This document shows, piece after piece, positions 51,406-62,656 of a DNA stretch of 64,000 nucleotides. The notes under the pieces were generated by a model. It did not search any database. It had not been told where the DNA came from and saw nothing but the letters and a program-made list of their open reading frames with translations. The position numbers were made by a program, and so were the translations under genes. Origin of the DNA: Kushneria avicenniae. Its GTDB lineage: Bacteria; Pseudomonadota; Gammaproteobacteria; Pseudomonadales; Halomonadaceae. The stretch lies in assembly GCF_900112585.1 (NCBI RefSeq), contig NZ_FOLY01000005.1:1-64000 (forward strand), read 5' to 3'. How positions within the stretch are numbered: the first letter of the stretch is position 1; every line of letters begins with the position of its first letter.

Positions 51406-52593
51406 TCAGGCAGCGCCCAGCATGCCATGCGGATCGAGCACGAACTTGCTGGCCACGCCTGCATCGAACTCCTCATAGCCCTTAGGTGCGTCTTCGAGCG
51501 TAATGATCTGCGCGTTGACGATCTCGGCGATGTTGAGACGTCCGTGCAGGATGGCCTGCATCAGCTGGCGGTTGTACTGAACAACCGGGGTCTGACCGGT
51601 ATGGAAGGAGTGACCCTTCGCCCAGCCCAGACCAAAGCGCAGGCTCAGGCTGCCGGTCTGTGCGGCCTTCTCGGTCGCGCCCGGATCCTCGGTCACGTAC
51701 AGGCCCGGAATGCCGATGGAGCCACCTTCGCGGGTCACTTCCATCATCTGGTTGAGCACTACCGCCGGCTGCTCCTTGCCGCCATGGCCGACCGCTTCAA
51801 AACCGACGGCGTCGATGGCGCTGTCCACGCTGGGCTCGCCGACAACAGCAGCAATCATCTCGCCGAGGCGGTCGTGCTTGTTCAGGTCGATCGGTTCAAA
51901 GCCCATCTTGCGGGCGTGTTCCAGACGCTTGTGGTTGAAGTCACCGATCATGACCACGGCAGCACCCAGCAGGCGCGCAGAGGCGGCGGCGGCCAGACCG
52001 ACCGGGCCGGCACCGGCGACATAGACGGTCGAGCCCGCGCCAACGCCGGCCTTCAGTGCGCCGTGGAAGCCGGTCGGCAGAATGTCGCTGAGCATGGTCA
52101 GGTCGCGAATCTGGTTCATCGCCTGATCGCGATCCGGGAACTTGAGCAGGTTGAAGTCCGCGTAGGGCACCATGACGTAGCGCGCCTGGCCGCCAACCCA
52201 GCCGCCCATGTCGACGTAGCCGTAGGCACCGCCGGCACGGTCATCGTTGACGTGCAGGCACAGGCCGGTGTGGCCTTCCTTGCAGGTCCGGCAGCGGCCG
52301 CAGGCCACGTTGAAGGGCACGGAGACGATATCCCCGATATCGAGAAACTCGACGTCACTGCCCTTCTCGATGACCTCACCGGTGATCTCGTGGCCCAGCA
52401 CCATGCCCTGGGGGGCAGTGGTACGACCGCGCACCATGTGCTGGTCGGAACCGCAGATGTTGGTGGAGACCACCTTCAGGATGACTCCATGGTCGATGGG
52501 CTTGCCGTTGGGCGTTTCCATTTTCGGGTAGGCAATGTCCTTTACCTCGACCTTGCCCGGACCCATGTAAACCACGCCGCGATTATCTGACAT
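51406..52593 (-). CDS. fdhA: Glutathione-independent formaldehyde dehydrogenase FdhA
   Basis: A 395-residue zinc alcohol dehydrogenase-family enzyme that oxidises formaldehyde to formate with NAD. Catalytic zinc ligands lie in STNICGSDQHM and GHEITGEV, the structural zinc cysteines are in ACGRCRTCKEGHTGLC, and the NAD fold is VYVAGAGPVGLAAAASARLLGA. The sequence follows Pseudomonas FdhA throughout, including DRAGGAYGYVDMGGWVGGQARYVMVP. ATG 52593 has AGGAGG before it. It disposes of formaldehyde released by GbcAB, DgcAB and SoxA. Transcribed opposite to the glyA-sox operon. Confidence 0.93.
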   Translation of the reverse strand: MSDNRGVVYMGPGKVEVKDIAYPKMETPNGKPIDHGVILKVVSTNICGSDQHMVRGRTTAPQGMVLGHEITGEVIEKGSDVEFLDIGDIVSVPFNVACGRCRTCKEGHTGLCLHVNDDRAGGAYGYVDMGGWVGGQARYVMVPYADFNLLKFPDRDQAMNQIRDLTMLSDILPTGFHGALKAGVGAGSTVYVAGAGPVGLAAAASARLLGAAVVMIGDFNHKRLEHARKMGFEPIDLNKHDRLGEMIAAVVGEPSVDSAIDAVGFEAVGHGGKEQPAVVLNQMMEVTREGGSIGIPGLYVTEDPGATEKAAQTGSLSLRFGLGWAKGHSFHTGQTPVVQYNRQLMQAILHGRLNIAEIVNAQIITLEDAPKGYEEFDAGVASKFVLDPHGMLGAA

Positions 52594-52959
52594 GCTGGAA
52601 CCTCCTGGTGCCATCACTTGCGTTTAAAGAGACCAGGCCAATAGGGCGCGTCCTGCACCACGATAGTGCAAAAAACGGCCAGAACGCATGCCTGGAAGCC
52701 TAGAGTGGAACAGGGCGCGGGGAAAGAGTTATCCGTGGGCGACGTTGCAAGGTGGCTGGGCGACCTCATTATCCCATGGTCTTATGCCCTGTAAGCGGTC
52801 ATGAGCATGTCGCAAATACACCAGGCAGTGACGTCGGCAAGCATTTCAGGGTGGGGGAGCAGCGATACCATCGCAACAGGATAGCGTGCAATAACATCCC
52901 TCTGGCACTGCATTCGACTCATTCCCGTATAACAAACGACTTGATGATAAGGAGGCGTG
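52594..52959. promoter_or_regulatory. Divergent fdhA / glyA-sox control region
   Basis: About 365 bases with no gene, expected to carry the promoters of fdhA and the glyA-soxBDAG operon. The glyA ribosome binding site (AAGGAGGCGTG) is at its right end. No operator was recognised by eye. Confidence 0.5.
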
Positions 52960-54291
<1,332 letters not shown>

Positions 54292-54337
54292 ATACGGCCG
54301 ACAGCAGGCTCCGATGGAGCCGACAAGGAGAAAGCTC

Positions 54338-55588
54338 ATGCAACGTTATTCCGGCTTCGGTCTGGTTAAACACGCGTTCGGTCATCATGAGAACTGGGAA
54401 CGTCAGTGGCGCAACCCGGAACCCAAGAAGCAGTACGACGTCATCATCGTCGGTGGCGGCGGCCACGGGCTGGCCACGGCCTATTACCTGGCCAAGGAAT
54501 TCGGCGTCAAGAACGTCGCCGTGGTTGAAAAGGGCTGGCTGGGCGGCGGTAACACCGCTCGTAACACCACTATCGTGCGCTCCAACTATCTGTGGGACGA
54601 GGCCGCACGCCTTTACAACCACTCGCTGGATCTGTGGAAGGGGCTGTCACAGGATCTCAACTACAACGTGATGTTCTCCCAGCGTGGTGTGCTCAACCTG
54701 GGCCACACCCTGCAGGACATGCGCGACATCCAGCGCCGCGTCAATGCCAACCGTCTCAACGGCGTCGACAGTGAGGTGGTCACGCCTCAGCAGATCAAGG
54801 AGATCGAGCCCGAGATCGATATCTCCAATCGGGCGCGCTATCCGATCATGGGCGCTTCCTGGCAGAAAAGTGCCGGTGTGGCGCGTCACGATGCGGTCGC
54901 CTGGGGCTTTGCCCGTGGCGCCGACGCCCATGGCGTGGACCTTCTGCAGAACACTGAAGTGACCGGCTTCAAGATTCGCGATGGCAAGGTGCTGGGTGTC
55001 CACACCAACCGTGGTGACATCGAAGCGCACACCGTAGGCTGCGTGGCGGCGGGTAACTCCGGTGTACTGGCCGAAATGGCCGGCATCAAGCTGCCGCTGG
55101 AGTCGCATCCGCTGCAGGCGCTGGTTTCCGAGCCACTCAAGCCGATTCTCAACACGGTGACCATGTCCAACCACGTTCACGGCTACGTGAGCCAGTCCGA
55201 CAAGGGCGACCTGGTCATCGGTGCGGGGATCGACGGTTATCTGGGCTACGGTCAGCGCGGCAGCTATCCCACCATCGAGCACACCCTGCAGGCGATCGTC
55301 GAGATGTTCCCGATGTTCTCGCGGGTGCGCATGAACCGTCAGTGGGGCGGCATCGTGGATACCTGCCCGGACGCCTGCCCGATTCTGTCGAAGACGAAGG
55401 TGAAGGGGCTTTATTTCAACTGTGGCTGGGGTACAGGCGGCTTCAAGGCCACCCCGGGATCGGGACACGTGTTCGCGGCAAGCCTTGCCAAGGGCGAAAT
55501 GCATCCCATCGCAGCGCCCTTTTCCATCGACCGTTTCCATACCGGTGCACTGATCGATGAACACGGCGCTGCCGGCGTGGCGCACTGA
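54338..55588 (+). CDS. soxB: Sarcosine oxidase subunit beta SoxB
   Basis: A 416-residue FAD-dependent subunit of heterotetrameric sarcosine oxidase. FAD motif [19 protein letters not shown], the [23 protein letters not shown] segment, and C-terminal [17 protein letters not shown] with the flavin-contact glycines are visible. It carries the covalent flavin and the sarcosine site in known enzymes. ATG 54338 has AAGGAG. It is followed by soxD, soxA and soxG in the standard order; together they oxidise sarcosine to glycine, methylene-THF and H2O2. Confidence 0.95.
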   Translation: MQRYSGFGLVKHAFGHHENWERQWRNPEPKKQYDVIIVGGGGHGLATAYYLAKEFGVKNVAVVEKGWLGGGNTARNTTIVRSNYLWDEAARLYNHSLDLWKGLSQDLNYNVMFSQRGVLNLGHTLQDMRDIQRRVNANRLNGVDSEVVTPQQIKEIEPEIDISNRARYPIMGASWQKSAGVARHDAVAWGFARGADAHGVDLLQNTEVTGFKIRDGKVLGVHTNRGDIEAHTVGCVAAGNSGVLAEMAGIKLPLESHPLQALVSEPLKPILNTVTMSNHVHGYVSQSDKGDLVIGAGIDGYLGYGQRGSYPTIEHTLQAIVEMFPMFSRVRMNRQWGGIVDTCPDACPILSKTKVKGLYFNCGWGTGGFKATPGSGHVFAASLAKGEMHPIAAPFSIDRFHTGALIDEHGAAGVAH

Positions 55589-55599
55589 GGAGAGCCATC

Positions 55600-55989
55600 A
55601 TGTTTTATATCTATTGCCCTTACTGCAAGGAGCATCGCGAGGAAGAGGAATTCCATCCCCGCGGCCAGGCCCATCTCCTGCGTCCCGAGGATCCGGAAAA
55701 TACCAGCGATGAAGAGTGGGGCGACTACCTGTTCTTCCGCGATAACCCGCGCGGCATCCACCACGAGATGTGGGTGCACTCCGTCGGCTGTCGCAAGTTT
55801 TTCAACATCACCCGTAACACGGTGACCTACGAAATTCTCGAGACCTACCCGATGGGCGAGCAGCCGACCATCACGGCTGAAACCGAAAGGGTACGCAAGG
55901 AGCAGGGCGTGCAGGCAGCTGACGGCGGCTGGCAGACCGTCGGTGCCCGGCCCGAGAACAAGGCGCTCAATGAGGAGACCTCGTCATGA
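55600..55989 (+). CDS. soxD: Sarcosine oxidase subunit delta SoxD
   Basis: A 129-residue subunit with the zinc site C-P-Y-C (residues 6-9) and a His in the HRE segment, plus WGDYLFFRDNPRGIHHEMWVHSVGCRKFFNITRNT, the SoxD core. It is a small structural subunit. Its tail overlaps the soxA start (ATGA). A longer C-terminal tail than some homologues (GGWQTVGARPENKALNEETSS) is acidic and unremarkable. Confidence 0.95.
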   Translation: MFYIYCPYCKEHREEEEFHPRGQAHLLRPEDPENTSDEEWGDYLFFRDNPRGIHHEMWVHSVGCRKFFNITRNTVTYEILETYPMGEQPTITAETERVRKEQGVQAADGGWQTVGARPENKALNEETSS

Positions 55990-58900
55990 CCCAGACCAAC
56001 CGGATTTCGGCAGGCGGGCGCATCGATCGCTCGCGCGGTCTCGAGTTCACCTTCAACGGGCAGCGCTATCAGGGCTTTGCCGGTGACACTCTGGCCTCGG
56101 CGCTGCTGGCCAACGGCGTTGATATCGTCAACCGCAGCTTCAAATACTCTCGTGCCCGCGGCATCGTTGCTGCCGGTGCCGAGGAGCCCAATGCGCTGGT
56201 GCAGCTGGGCGCTCGCAAGGACACTCAGGTCCCCAACGTGCGCGCCACTCAGCAGGGCCTTTACAACGGGCTGGTGGCGCGCAGCACCAACGGCTGGCCC
56301 AACGTTCAGCGCGATGTAATGAGCTGGGTCGGCAAGCTGGGCGGCAACTTCATGCCGCCGGGCTTCTACTACAAGACCTTCATGTCGCCGGCCTCAATGT
56401 GGATGACCTATGAAAAGTACATCCGCATGGGCGCAGGCCTGGGTCGCGCGCCGACCGAGTCCGATCCGGACATCTATGACCACATGCACCATCACTGTGA
56501 TGTGCTGGTCGTCGGTGCCGGCCCCGCCGGTCTTTCTGCGGCACTGAGTGCTGCCCGCAGCGGTGCCCGCGTGATTCTCTGTGACGAGCAGGAAGAGATG
56601 GGCGGTTCGCTGCTGGACAGCCGCGAAACGCTGGATGACGTCGCTGCCGTACGCTGGGTCGAGCAGACGCTGACCGAGCTTGGCTCGATGGAAAACGTGA
56701 CGCTGCTGCCGCGCACCACCGCCAACGGCTATCACGATCATAACTTCGTCACGCTGCACGAGCGCCGTACCGAACATCTGGCCGACACCGCAAGCGATGC
56801 CGGTTTCCCCGGCATGCCGCGGGCACGGATGCACCGCGTCCGGGCTACTCGCGTGGTACTGGCCAGCGGCACTCACGAGCGCCCGCTGGTGTATGCCAAC
56901 AACGATCTGCCCGGCAACATGGTCGCCGGTGCGGTATCGACCTATATCCGTCGCTACGGCGTCGTGCCCGGCAACAGCCTGGTGCTTTCCACCAGCAATG
57001 ATCACGCCTATCGAGCGGCGCTGGACTGGCAGGAAGCCGGCCGCAAGGTCGTGGCCATCGTCGATGCCCGCGCCAACCCGGAGGGTGATCTGGTCCGTCA
57101 GGCGCGTGACAGCGGCATTCGCGTCATCACCGGCAGTGCCGTGATCGAGGCGAAGGGCACCCAGCGCGTCAGCGGCGCTCGCGTCTCGGCCGTCGATCTG
57201 AACCATTTCGTGATCACCGGAAGTATCGAGGATCTGGAGTGCGACACCATCGCCAGCTCCGGTGGCTACAGCCCGGTGGTTCACCTGGCCTCGCACACCG
57301 GTACGCGTCCGCAGTGGGATGACAAGCTGCTGGGCTTTGTGCCCGGTGAGGTGAAGGGATTGATTGCTGCCGGCGGCGTCTCGGGTCATTACGCCCTTGA
57401 AGAGACCCTGGCCGACGGCGCTCGCGCCGGTCGCCAGGCCGCGCTCGACAGCGGTATCGAATCGGCCGAGGAGCTCGCGCTGCCCGCGACCCGCAAGCGT
57501 CGTGACGGTGAGTCCTGTGCGATCTATCAGGTGCCGCACGAGAAGAAGGGCCTGCGCGTTCCCAAGCAGTTCGTCGACATGCAGAACGACGTCACGGCGT
57601 CCGCCATCGAACTGGCGACCCGTGAAGGCTTCGAGTCCATCGAGCACGTCAAGCGCTACACCGCGCTGGGCTTTGGTACCGATCAGGGCAAGCTGGGCAA
57701 CATCAATGGTATGGCGATCGCGGCACGCTGCCTGGGTCGTTCTATCCCTGAGGTGGGCACCACGGTCTTCCGCCCGAACTATACGCCGATCACCTTCGGG
57801 GCGATCGTTGGTCGTCACTGCGACGAGCTGTTTGATCCCAAGCGCTATACCGCGCTGCATCAGTGGCACGTCGAAAACGGCGCCGAGTTCGAGGACGTCG
57901 GCCAGTGGAAGCGCCCCTGGTACTTCCCGCACAGCGCCAACGGCAAGAAGGAGAGCATGCACGAGGCGGTCGCCCGTGAATGTCTCGCCGTTCGCCAGGG
58001 TGTGGGCATTCTGGATGCCTCGACGCTCGGCAAGATCGACATTCAGGGCCCGGATGCTCGTGAATTTCTGGGTCGTGTCTACACCAACAAGTGGGCCAAG
58101 CTGGCGCCGGGCCGCGTTCGTTACGGCCTGATGTGCAAGGACGACGGCATGCTGATGGACGATGGGACCACCAGCTGCCTGGGCGATAACCACTTCCTGA
58201 TGACCACCACCACCGGTGGCGCAGCCGGCGTGCTGGAGTGGCTGGAAATCTGGCATCAGACCGAATGGCCGGAACTGCAGGTCTACTTCAACTCGGTGAC
58301 CGACCACTGGGCCACCATGACCGTGACCGGGCCGGACGCGCGCAAGCTGATGTCGGAAGTCACCGACATCGATCTTGATCGCGAAAAGTTCAAGTTCATG
58401 GACTGGAAGGAAGGCAACGTGGCCGGCGTACCGGCGCGCGTGTTCCGTATCTCGTTCACCGGCGAGCTGGCCTACGAGATCAACGTGCAGGCCAACTACG
58501 CCATGCAGGTGTGGAAGACCCTGTTTGAACACGGCGAGAAGTACAATCTGACCCCCTACGGCACCGAGACGATGCACGTTTTGCGCGCCGAGAAGGGTCT
58601 GATCATCGTCGGTCAGGACACCGATGGTTCGGTCACGCCCGAAGATCTGGGCATGCACTGGGCGATCGGCTACGACAAGCCGTTCCACTGGATCGGCAAG
58701 CGCGCCCTGAGCCGCCCGGATACCATGCGTGGTGACCGCAAGCAGCTGGTGGGGCTCAAGCCGAAGGATCCGAAAGTGGTGCTGGAAGAGGGCGCGCAGA
58801 TCGTGCTCGATCCCAACGAGAGCATTCCCATGAGCATGATGGGCCATGTGACCTCGAGCTACTACAGCCCGGAACTCGACAGCGGCTTTGCGCTGGCCGT

Positions 58901-59027
58901 GCTGAAAAAGGGCCGCGAGCGCATGGGAGAAACGGTGTATCTGCCCATGTCCGACGGCAAGGTGCACGAGGCTGAAGTCGTCAGCACCGTCTTTATCGAC
59001 CCCAAGGGAGAGCGCCAGAATGTCTGA
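55986..59027 (+). CDS. soxA: Sarcosine oxidase subunit alpha SoxA
   Basis: A 1013-residue subunit. The N-terminus has a ferredoxin-like domain (EFTFNGQRYQGFAGDTLASALLANG), then FAD/NAD domains (CDVLVVGAGPAGLSAALSAARSGARVILCDEQEEMGGSL), then a C-terminal aminomethyltransferase/GcvT-like domain that transfers the methyl group to THF (GILDASTLGKIDIQGPDAREFLGRVYTNKW, LRAEKGLIIVGQDTDGS). It forms the complex with SoxB, D and G. It overlaps soxG by 8 bases. Length and layout match the Pseudomonas/Corynebacterium subunit. Confidence 0.95.
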   Translation: MTQTNRISAGGRIDRSRGLEFTFNGQRYQGFAGDTLASALLANGVDIVNRSFKYSRARGIVAAGAEEPNALVQLGARKDTQVPNVRATQQGLYNGLVARSTNGWPNVQRDVMSWVGKLGGNFMPPGFYYKTFMSPASMWMTYEKYIRMGAGLGRAPTESDPDIYDHMHHHCDVLVVGAGPAGLSAALSAARSGARVILCDEQEEMGGSLLDSRETLDDVAAVRWVEQTLTELGSMENVTLLPRTTANGYHDHNFVTLHERRTEHLADTASDAGFPGMPRARMHRVRATRVVLASGTHERPLVYANNDLPGNMVAGAVSTYIRRYGVVPGNSLVLSTSNDHAYRAALDWQEAGRKVVAIVDARANPEGDLVRQARDSGIRVITGSAVIEAKGTQRVSGARVSAVDLNHFVITGSIEDLECDTIASSGGYSPVVHLASHTGTRPQWDDKLLGFVPGEVKGLIAAGGVSGHYALEETLADGARAGRQAALDSGIESAEELALPATRKRRDGESCAIYQVPHEKKGLRVPKQFVDMQNDVTASAIELATREGFESIEHVKRYTALGFGTDQGKLGNINGMAIAARCLGRSIPEVGTTVFRPNYTPITFGAIVGRHCDELFDPKRYTALHQWHVENGAEFEDVGQWKRPWYFPHSANGKKESMHEAVARECLAVRQGVGILDASTLGKIDIQGPDAREFLGRVYTNKWAKLAPGRVRYGLMCKDDGMLMDDGTTSCLGDNHFLMTTTTGGAAGVLEWLEIWHQTEWPELQVYFNSVTDHWATMTVTGPDARKLMSEVTDIDLDREKFKFMDWKEGNVAGVPARVFRISFTGELAYEINVQANYAMQVWKTLFEHGEKYNLTPYGTETMHVLRAEKGLIIVGQDTDGSVTPEDLGMHWAIGYDKPFHWIGKRALSRPDTMRGDRKQLVGLKPKDPKVVLEEGAQIVLDPNESIPMSMMGHVTSSYYSPELDSGFALAVLKKGRERMGETVYLPMSDGKVHEAEVVSTVFIDPKGERQNV

Positions 59028-59655
59028 CGTCAAGGAATTCCAGAGTCGCCCGACCGACACATCAAGGGCCGAGTCCCCCCTGGAGTGGTCGCTGCACGAG
59101 CAGAAGTCACTGCCGCACGCCTCGAATCCGGGCGTGATCCTCAGCGAAAAGCCCTTCATGGGGCAGCTGATCCTGCGCGGCGGTGCCATCGTCATGGACG
59201 AGGCGGTGCGCGAGGTCATGGACATGGCGCTGCCGGCCAAACCGCTGGCAGTGGTCAGCGATGACAGCGGCGAGCGCTCGATCCAGTGGCTCTCTCCGGA
59301 TGAGTGGCTGGTCATTGTGCCCGGCGGCGAAGAGTTCGAGCTTGAGCAGAAACTGCGCCAGTCGCTGGGACAGGCTCACTTCAGCATCGTCAACGTCAGT
59401 GGCGGTCAGACACTGATGTCCCTGAAGGGCAGTCGGGCCCGTGAAGTGCTCATGAAATCCATCTCCTACGATGTGCATCCGCACGCGTTCCCGGTTGGCA
59501 AGGGTGTTTCGACGACCTTTGCCAAGGCCACCATTATCGTGCGCCGGACGCAGGAGGATGGCTGGGAGCTGATACTGCGCCGCAGCTTTGCCGATTACTG
59601 CTATCGCTGGCTGCTGGATGCCTCAAGAGAGTACGGCGTCAGCGTCACACGTTAA
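59020..59655 (+). CDS. soxG: Sarcosine oxidase subunit gamma SoxG
   Basis: A 211-residue subunit with a GcvT-like fold (ESPLEWSLHEQ at the start, SIQWLSPDEWLVIVPGGEEFEL, and RSFADYCYRWLLDASREYG at the end). It completes the SoxBDAG heterotetramer. It overlaps soxA by 8 bases and is followed by a strong terminator, so the operon ends here. Confidence 0.92.
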   Translation: MSDVKEFQSRPTDTSRAESPLEWSLHEQKSLPHASNPGVILSEKPFMGQLILRGGAIVMDEAVREVMDMALPAKPLAVVSDDSGERSIQWLSPDEWLVIVPGGEEFELEQKLRQSLGQAHFSIVNVSGGQTLMSLKGSRAREVLMKSISYDVHPHAFPVGKGVSTTFAKATIIVRRTQEDGWELILRRSFADYCYRWLLDASREYGVSVTR

Positions 59656-59665
59656 GTGCCGATCA

Positions 59666-59698
59666 AAAGGCCGGAGGCAATCGCCTCCGGCCTTTTTT
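59666..59698 (+). terminator. Terminator of the glyA-soxBDAG operon
   Basis: A 13-bp stem AAAGGCCGGAGGC / GCCTCCGGCCTTT with a four-base loop AATC and six T residues, starting 11 bases after the soxG stop. Confidence 0.92.
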
Positions 59699-59799
59699 CA
59701 TCCCGATCACCTGCCTCTGACCCGGCAATAACCGACCTGAAACGTCCCGGTCTGACAAGCTTCGATTTGACAGCACAAGGGGCCAACAAGAGACACGCC

Positions 59800-60666
59800 A
59801 TGACCCGAACCGCCGATACCTGGATCCTTGCGGCCCAGTGCCCCAGCCTGCTGGGCACCGTGGATGTCGTCACGCGCTTTCTCAAGGAGCAGCGCTGCTA
59901 TATCACCGAGCTCAGTTCCTTTGACGATCGACTGAACGAAGGGTTTTTCATCCGTGCCGAGTTCCGCCCGCTGGAGGACGGTTTCAGCAGCGAGACCTTC
60001 GAGAAGGACTTCGGCGAGCGCGCGCAGGCGTTCGACATGACGTTTGAACTGACGCCGCCCAACAAGCGTACAAAGGTCGTGATCATGGTCTCGAAGGCCG
60101 ACCACTGCCTGAACGATCTGCTCTATCGCTATCGCACTGATCAGTTGCCGATGGAGATCTGCGCGGTCGTCTCCAACCATCCCGATCTGGAGCCGCTGGC
60201 CCAGTGGCACGGTCTGCCCTGGTATCATCTGCCGGTCACGCCGGAGACCCGCGAACATCAGGAGCGTGAGATCCTTCAGATTGTCGAACAGACCGGCGCC
60301 GAGCTGGTGATTCTGGCGCGCTACATGCAGGTGCTTTCGGCGCACATGTGTGACGTGCTGGCCGGGCGGGCCATCAATATTCACCACTCGCTGCTGCCCG
60401 GTTTCAAGGGTGCAAAGCCCTACCACCAGGCCTACGAGAAAGGCGTCAAGCTGGTGGGTGCCACGGCGCACTACATCAACAACGACCTTGATGAAGGCCC
60501 CATTATCGCCCAGGGTGTCGAGACGGTGGATCATGCCCACTACCCGGAAGACCTGGTGGCCAAGGGGCGGGATATCGAGTGTCTGACCCTGGCGCGGGCG
60601 GTCGGCTATCACCTCGAGCGGCGCGTCTTTCTCTATTCGGGTCGAACGGTGGTTCTCGGCCACTGA
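59800..60666 (+). CDS. purU: Formyltetrahydrofolate deformylase PurU
   Basis: A 288-residue enzyme hydrolysing 10-formyl-THF to THF and formate. An N-terminal ACT-like domain (ILAAQCPSLLGTVDVVTRFLKEQRCYITEL) precedes the formyl-transferase fold with VVSNHPDLE, LVILARYMQVLS, and the catalytic region INIHHSLLPGFKGAKPYHQAY, with H-H-S and GATAHYINNDLDEGPI. ATG 59800 (MTRTADTW) fits the family start; the upstream frame lies in the terminator region. It regenerates free folate for the sarcosine branch, next to soxG, as in Pseudomonas. Confidence 0.93.
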   Translation: MTRTADTWILAAQCPSLLGTVDVVTRFLKEQRCYITELSSFDDRLNEGFFIRAEFRPLEDGFSSETFEKDFGERAQAFDMTFELTPPNKRTKVVIMVSKADHCLNDLLYRYRTDQLPMEICAVVSNHPDLEPLAQWHGLPWYHLPVTPETREHQEREILQIVEQTGAELVILARYMQVLSAHMCDVLAGRAINIHHSLLPGFKGAKPYHQAYEKGVKLVGATAHYINNDLDEGPIIAQGVETVDHAHYPEDLVAKGRDIECLTLARAVGYHLERRVFLYSGRTVVLGH

Positions 60667-60693
60667 GCCCTCGTTCACCAGACCCACCCCGCC

Positions 60694-60722
60694 ACGGGCC
60701 GTGCGCTGTCGCGGCCCGTTTT
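60694..60722 (+). terminator. Terminator of purU
   Basis: Stem ACGGGCCG / CGGCCCGT with a 10-base loop, followed by TTTA, 28 bases after the purU stop. Confidence 0.7.
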
Positions 60723-60853
60723 ACCCTCTCTCGAACTGACAGCGCTTGCCGAGCGTTACGTTCTCCTCCCGACCCTGCTTATGCCTGCGCGATACAGACG
60801 CGCTGAACCAGCTCGAATCCGCACCGTTGTCGCAGACCAGGCATGGCCTACGG

Positions 60854-62338
60854 CTATTTCGTCTTCTTTATGGCGTCGTCCGGCACGCGCCTGCCGTGGT
60901 GCTTTCCCTCCACAGCAGGTGTGAACCAGCGGGGCCAGGAACTTTGATGGCGAGTGTCGGCCTCCACGCACGGGATCAAACGCTCGGTCAGGACATGGGT
61001 CTGTCCTGTGGTTGTGGCCGTTCTGTACTTGACGCTGTGAATGCATTCACGATCACCAAACTCACAGCGGTTGAGTCGGGTGCCCCCGCAGGGGCCATTG
61101 GCAAGCCCCTTGGGGCAGGTCTCCGGGCAAACGTACAGGGTGTCTTCAAGGCGGCAACTGCCGCAGGTATAACATCCGACCGCCGGCCCTTTCAGGCAGC
61201 GCTCCAGTTGATGCAGCCAGCGAGCGCCGCGTGGTATACGCCAGACAGGGCGCCTGCAGAGCCAGCCAAACCCTCGGCTTATCGGGTTCCTGCGACTGAA
61301 CAGCAGGGTGTGGACGGCCGACAGCACGTGATAGCGATACTGTTCCCTCACAGTGGCCCGGACACCTGATTCGCCCATGTGCCAGTCGGCATATGCCGGA
61401 TGGAAGGTGACGGTCGGCAGACCTGACACCTGCCAGCTGGGCTCCCAGGCAGCGGACCACTGTGCGAGTGTCTGTATCCCTTCCTGCTGAGCATGGATCA
61501 TCTGTTCCAGCGCCTGCAGCTGCGCCGGCGTATGGATACCTGACAGATGGATGCCGGCATAGCCCATCAGGCGCAGACCGATGATCTGCAGTCCGAGGCG
61601 GAAAAGGCTGCGTTCCCGGGCATGCGCACGTGAGACGGCTTCTTCGGCGGCCAGAAGATCGCGCATTGAAGGAGAGATGACCACGCCGGGCACCTGCTCA
61701 AGAAGGGTCGCAGTCTTGAAGGTTAACGGCATGACGCAGGCAAGCAGCGGAACAGGCACTGCTCGCCGCTGCATCCACTGGCGAGCCTCGCGATGCTTTT
61801 GTGCATCAAACCCCAGCTGCAGGGTGAGAAAGTCGGCCCCGGCTGCGAGCTTTTTCTCGGCCTTGAAGTATTGCGCGCCGCCTTCCTCTTCATGGTACTT
61901 GAAAGGATTGAGCGCAGCACCGAGCAGCCAGCTCGGCCTGGCCTGCCGGACAATCTGCAGCGCGGGCACCGATTCCAGATAGCGTACCGGCTGACCGGGC
62001 TCATGACCGGGAAGGCGATCGCCACTGAGCAGCAGAAGCTGGTCCAGGCCGGCGGCATCCATCTGTTCCAGCTGTCTCAGCAGGTCATGGCGCCCTCGAT
62101 CCTTGCCCGAAAAGTGAAGCAGTGTCGGCAGTGAATGCGTCAGCCTTGAGTATGCCGCCAGTGGCGAGAGATCCTGGCTGCTGCTGACCCGATCCGCGAC
62201 TGCGGCGACCATTGGCCAGTGGCCCAGCTGTGCGCGCTGCATCATTGACTCGAAGACAGCGCCGCGCTCACCGGAAAGCCCGGGGACGAACTCGACAACG
62301 CAGATAAAGCGTTGCTCACGCAGGGCTTCTCTCAACAT
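60854..62338 (-). CDS. Methylenetetrahydrofolate reductase-like protein with cysteine-rich MetV-type C-terminus
   Basis: A 494-residue protein. Residues 1-290 follow the MTHFR barrel: FICVVEFVPGLSGERG, LLLLSGDRLPG, LGAALNPFKYHEEEGGAQYFKAEKKLAAGADFLTLQLGFD, and GVVISPSMRDLLAAEE. The C-terminal 200 residues carry GCYTCGSCRLEDTLYVCPETCPKGLANGPCGGTRLNRCEF, a cysteine arrangement like the MTHFR C-terminal (MetV/PF12225-type) domain that binds metal or iron-sulfur. It would reduce methylene-THF to methyl-THF. ATG 62338 follows GGAGAGG. It sits beside the one-carbon genes and diverges from a methionine synthase pair, hinting at methyl transfer to methionine. Confidence 0.8.
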   Translation of the reverse strand: MLREALREQRFICVVEFVPGLSGERGAVFESMMQRAQLGHWPMVAAVADRVSSSQDLSPLAAYSRLTHSLPTLLHFSGKDRGRHDLLRQLEQMDAAGLDQLLLLSGDRLPGHEPGQPVRYLESVPALQIVRQARPSWLLGAALNPFKYHEEEGGAQYFKAEKKLAAGADFLTLQLGFDAQKHREARQWMQRRAVPVPLLACVMPLTFKTATLLEQVPGVVISPSMRDLLAAEEAVSRAHARERSLFRLGLQIIGLRLMGYAGIHLSGIHTPAQLQALEQMIHAQQEGIQTLAQWSAAWEPSWQVSGLPTVTFHPAYADWHMGESGVRATVREQYRYHVLSAVHTLLFSRRNPISRGFGWLCRRPVWRIPRGARWLHQLERCLKGPAVGCYTCGSCRLEDTLYVCPETCPKGLANGPCGGTRLNRCEFGDRECIHSVKYRTATTTGQTHVLTERLIPCVEADTRHQSSWPRWFTPAVEGKHHGRRVPDDAIKKTK

Positions 62339-62656
62339 GCCTGGCCTCTCCCAATTTGCGCAGCTTCACTCGATATGCTCGTCGCTTTTCAGCGCCCGAG
62401 CTGCCCGTGTCAGGACACTATGTCACTCGATTATGAGAAAAATTTGTAATCAATATGAGGAGGTTCAGTTTGTTTCATGATCAAGGGCCGTCGACAATGT
62501 GTATATCAAACAGTTAACCAGACGGCGTCCACCATATCGGAGCAGCCCTGACGGCTCGGCAGTTGAGTCCACGGCACCGCTGAGTCAAAAGAGCGGTTTT
62601 GAGGCGGTATCTGGTGGGCAGGCAAGAATCAGCGAACATCAGGGTGGCAGGACGCA
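62339..62656. promoter_or_regulatory. Divergent control region between the MTHFR-like gene and mesX
   Basis: About 318 bases with no gene. Promoters for both directions must lie here. The left part is AT-rich and the right part has a stretch with short G-rich segments (GGCGGTATCTGGTGGGCAGG). No riboswitch consensus was recognised, and no operator was identified by eye. Confidence 0.45.

Noticed and set aside
56394-59315. Very long open frame on the minus strand opposite soxA (973 codons)
   Set aside because: It is antisense to soxA, which has full family identity; high GC keeps antisense frames open. No ribosome binding site or family match.
62339-62656. Possible cobalamin or SAH riboswitch before mesX
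   Set aside because: No recognisable B12-box or SAH-core sequence by eye; only short G-rich stretches, so not called.
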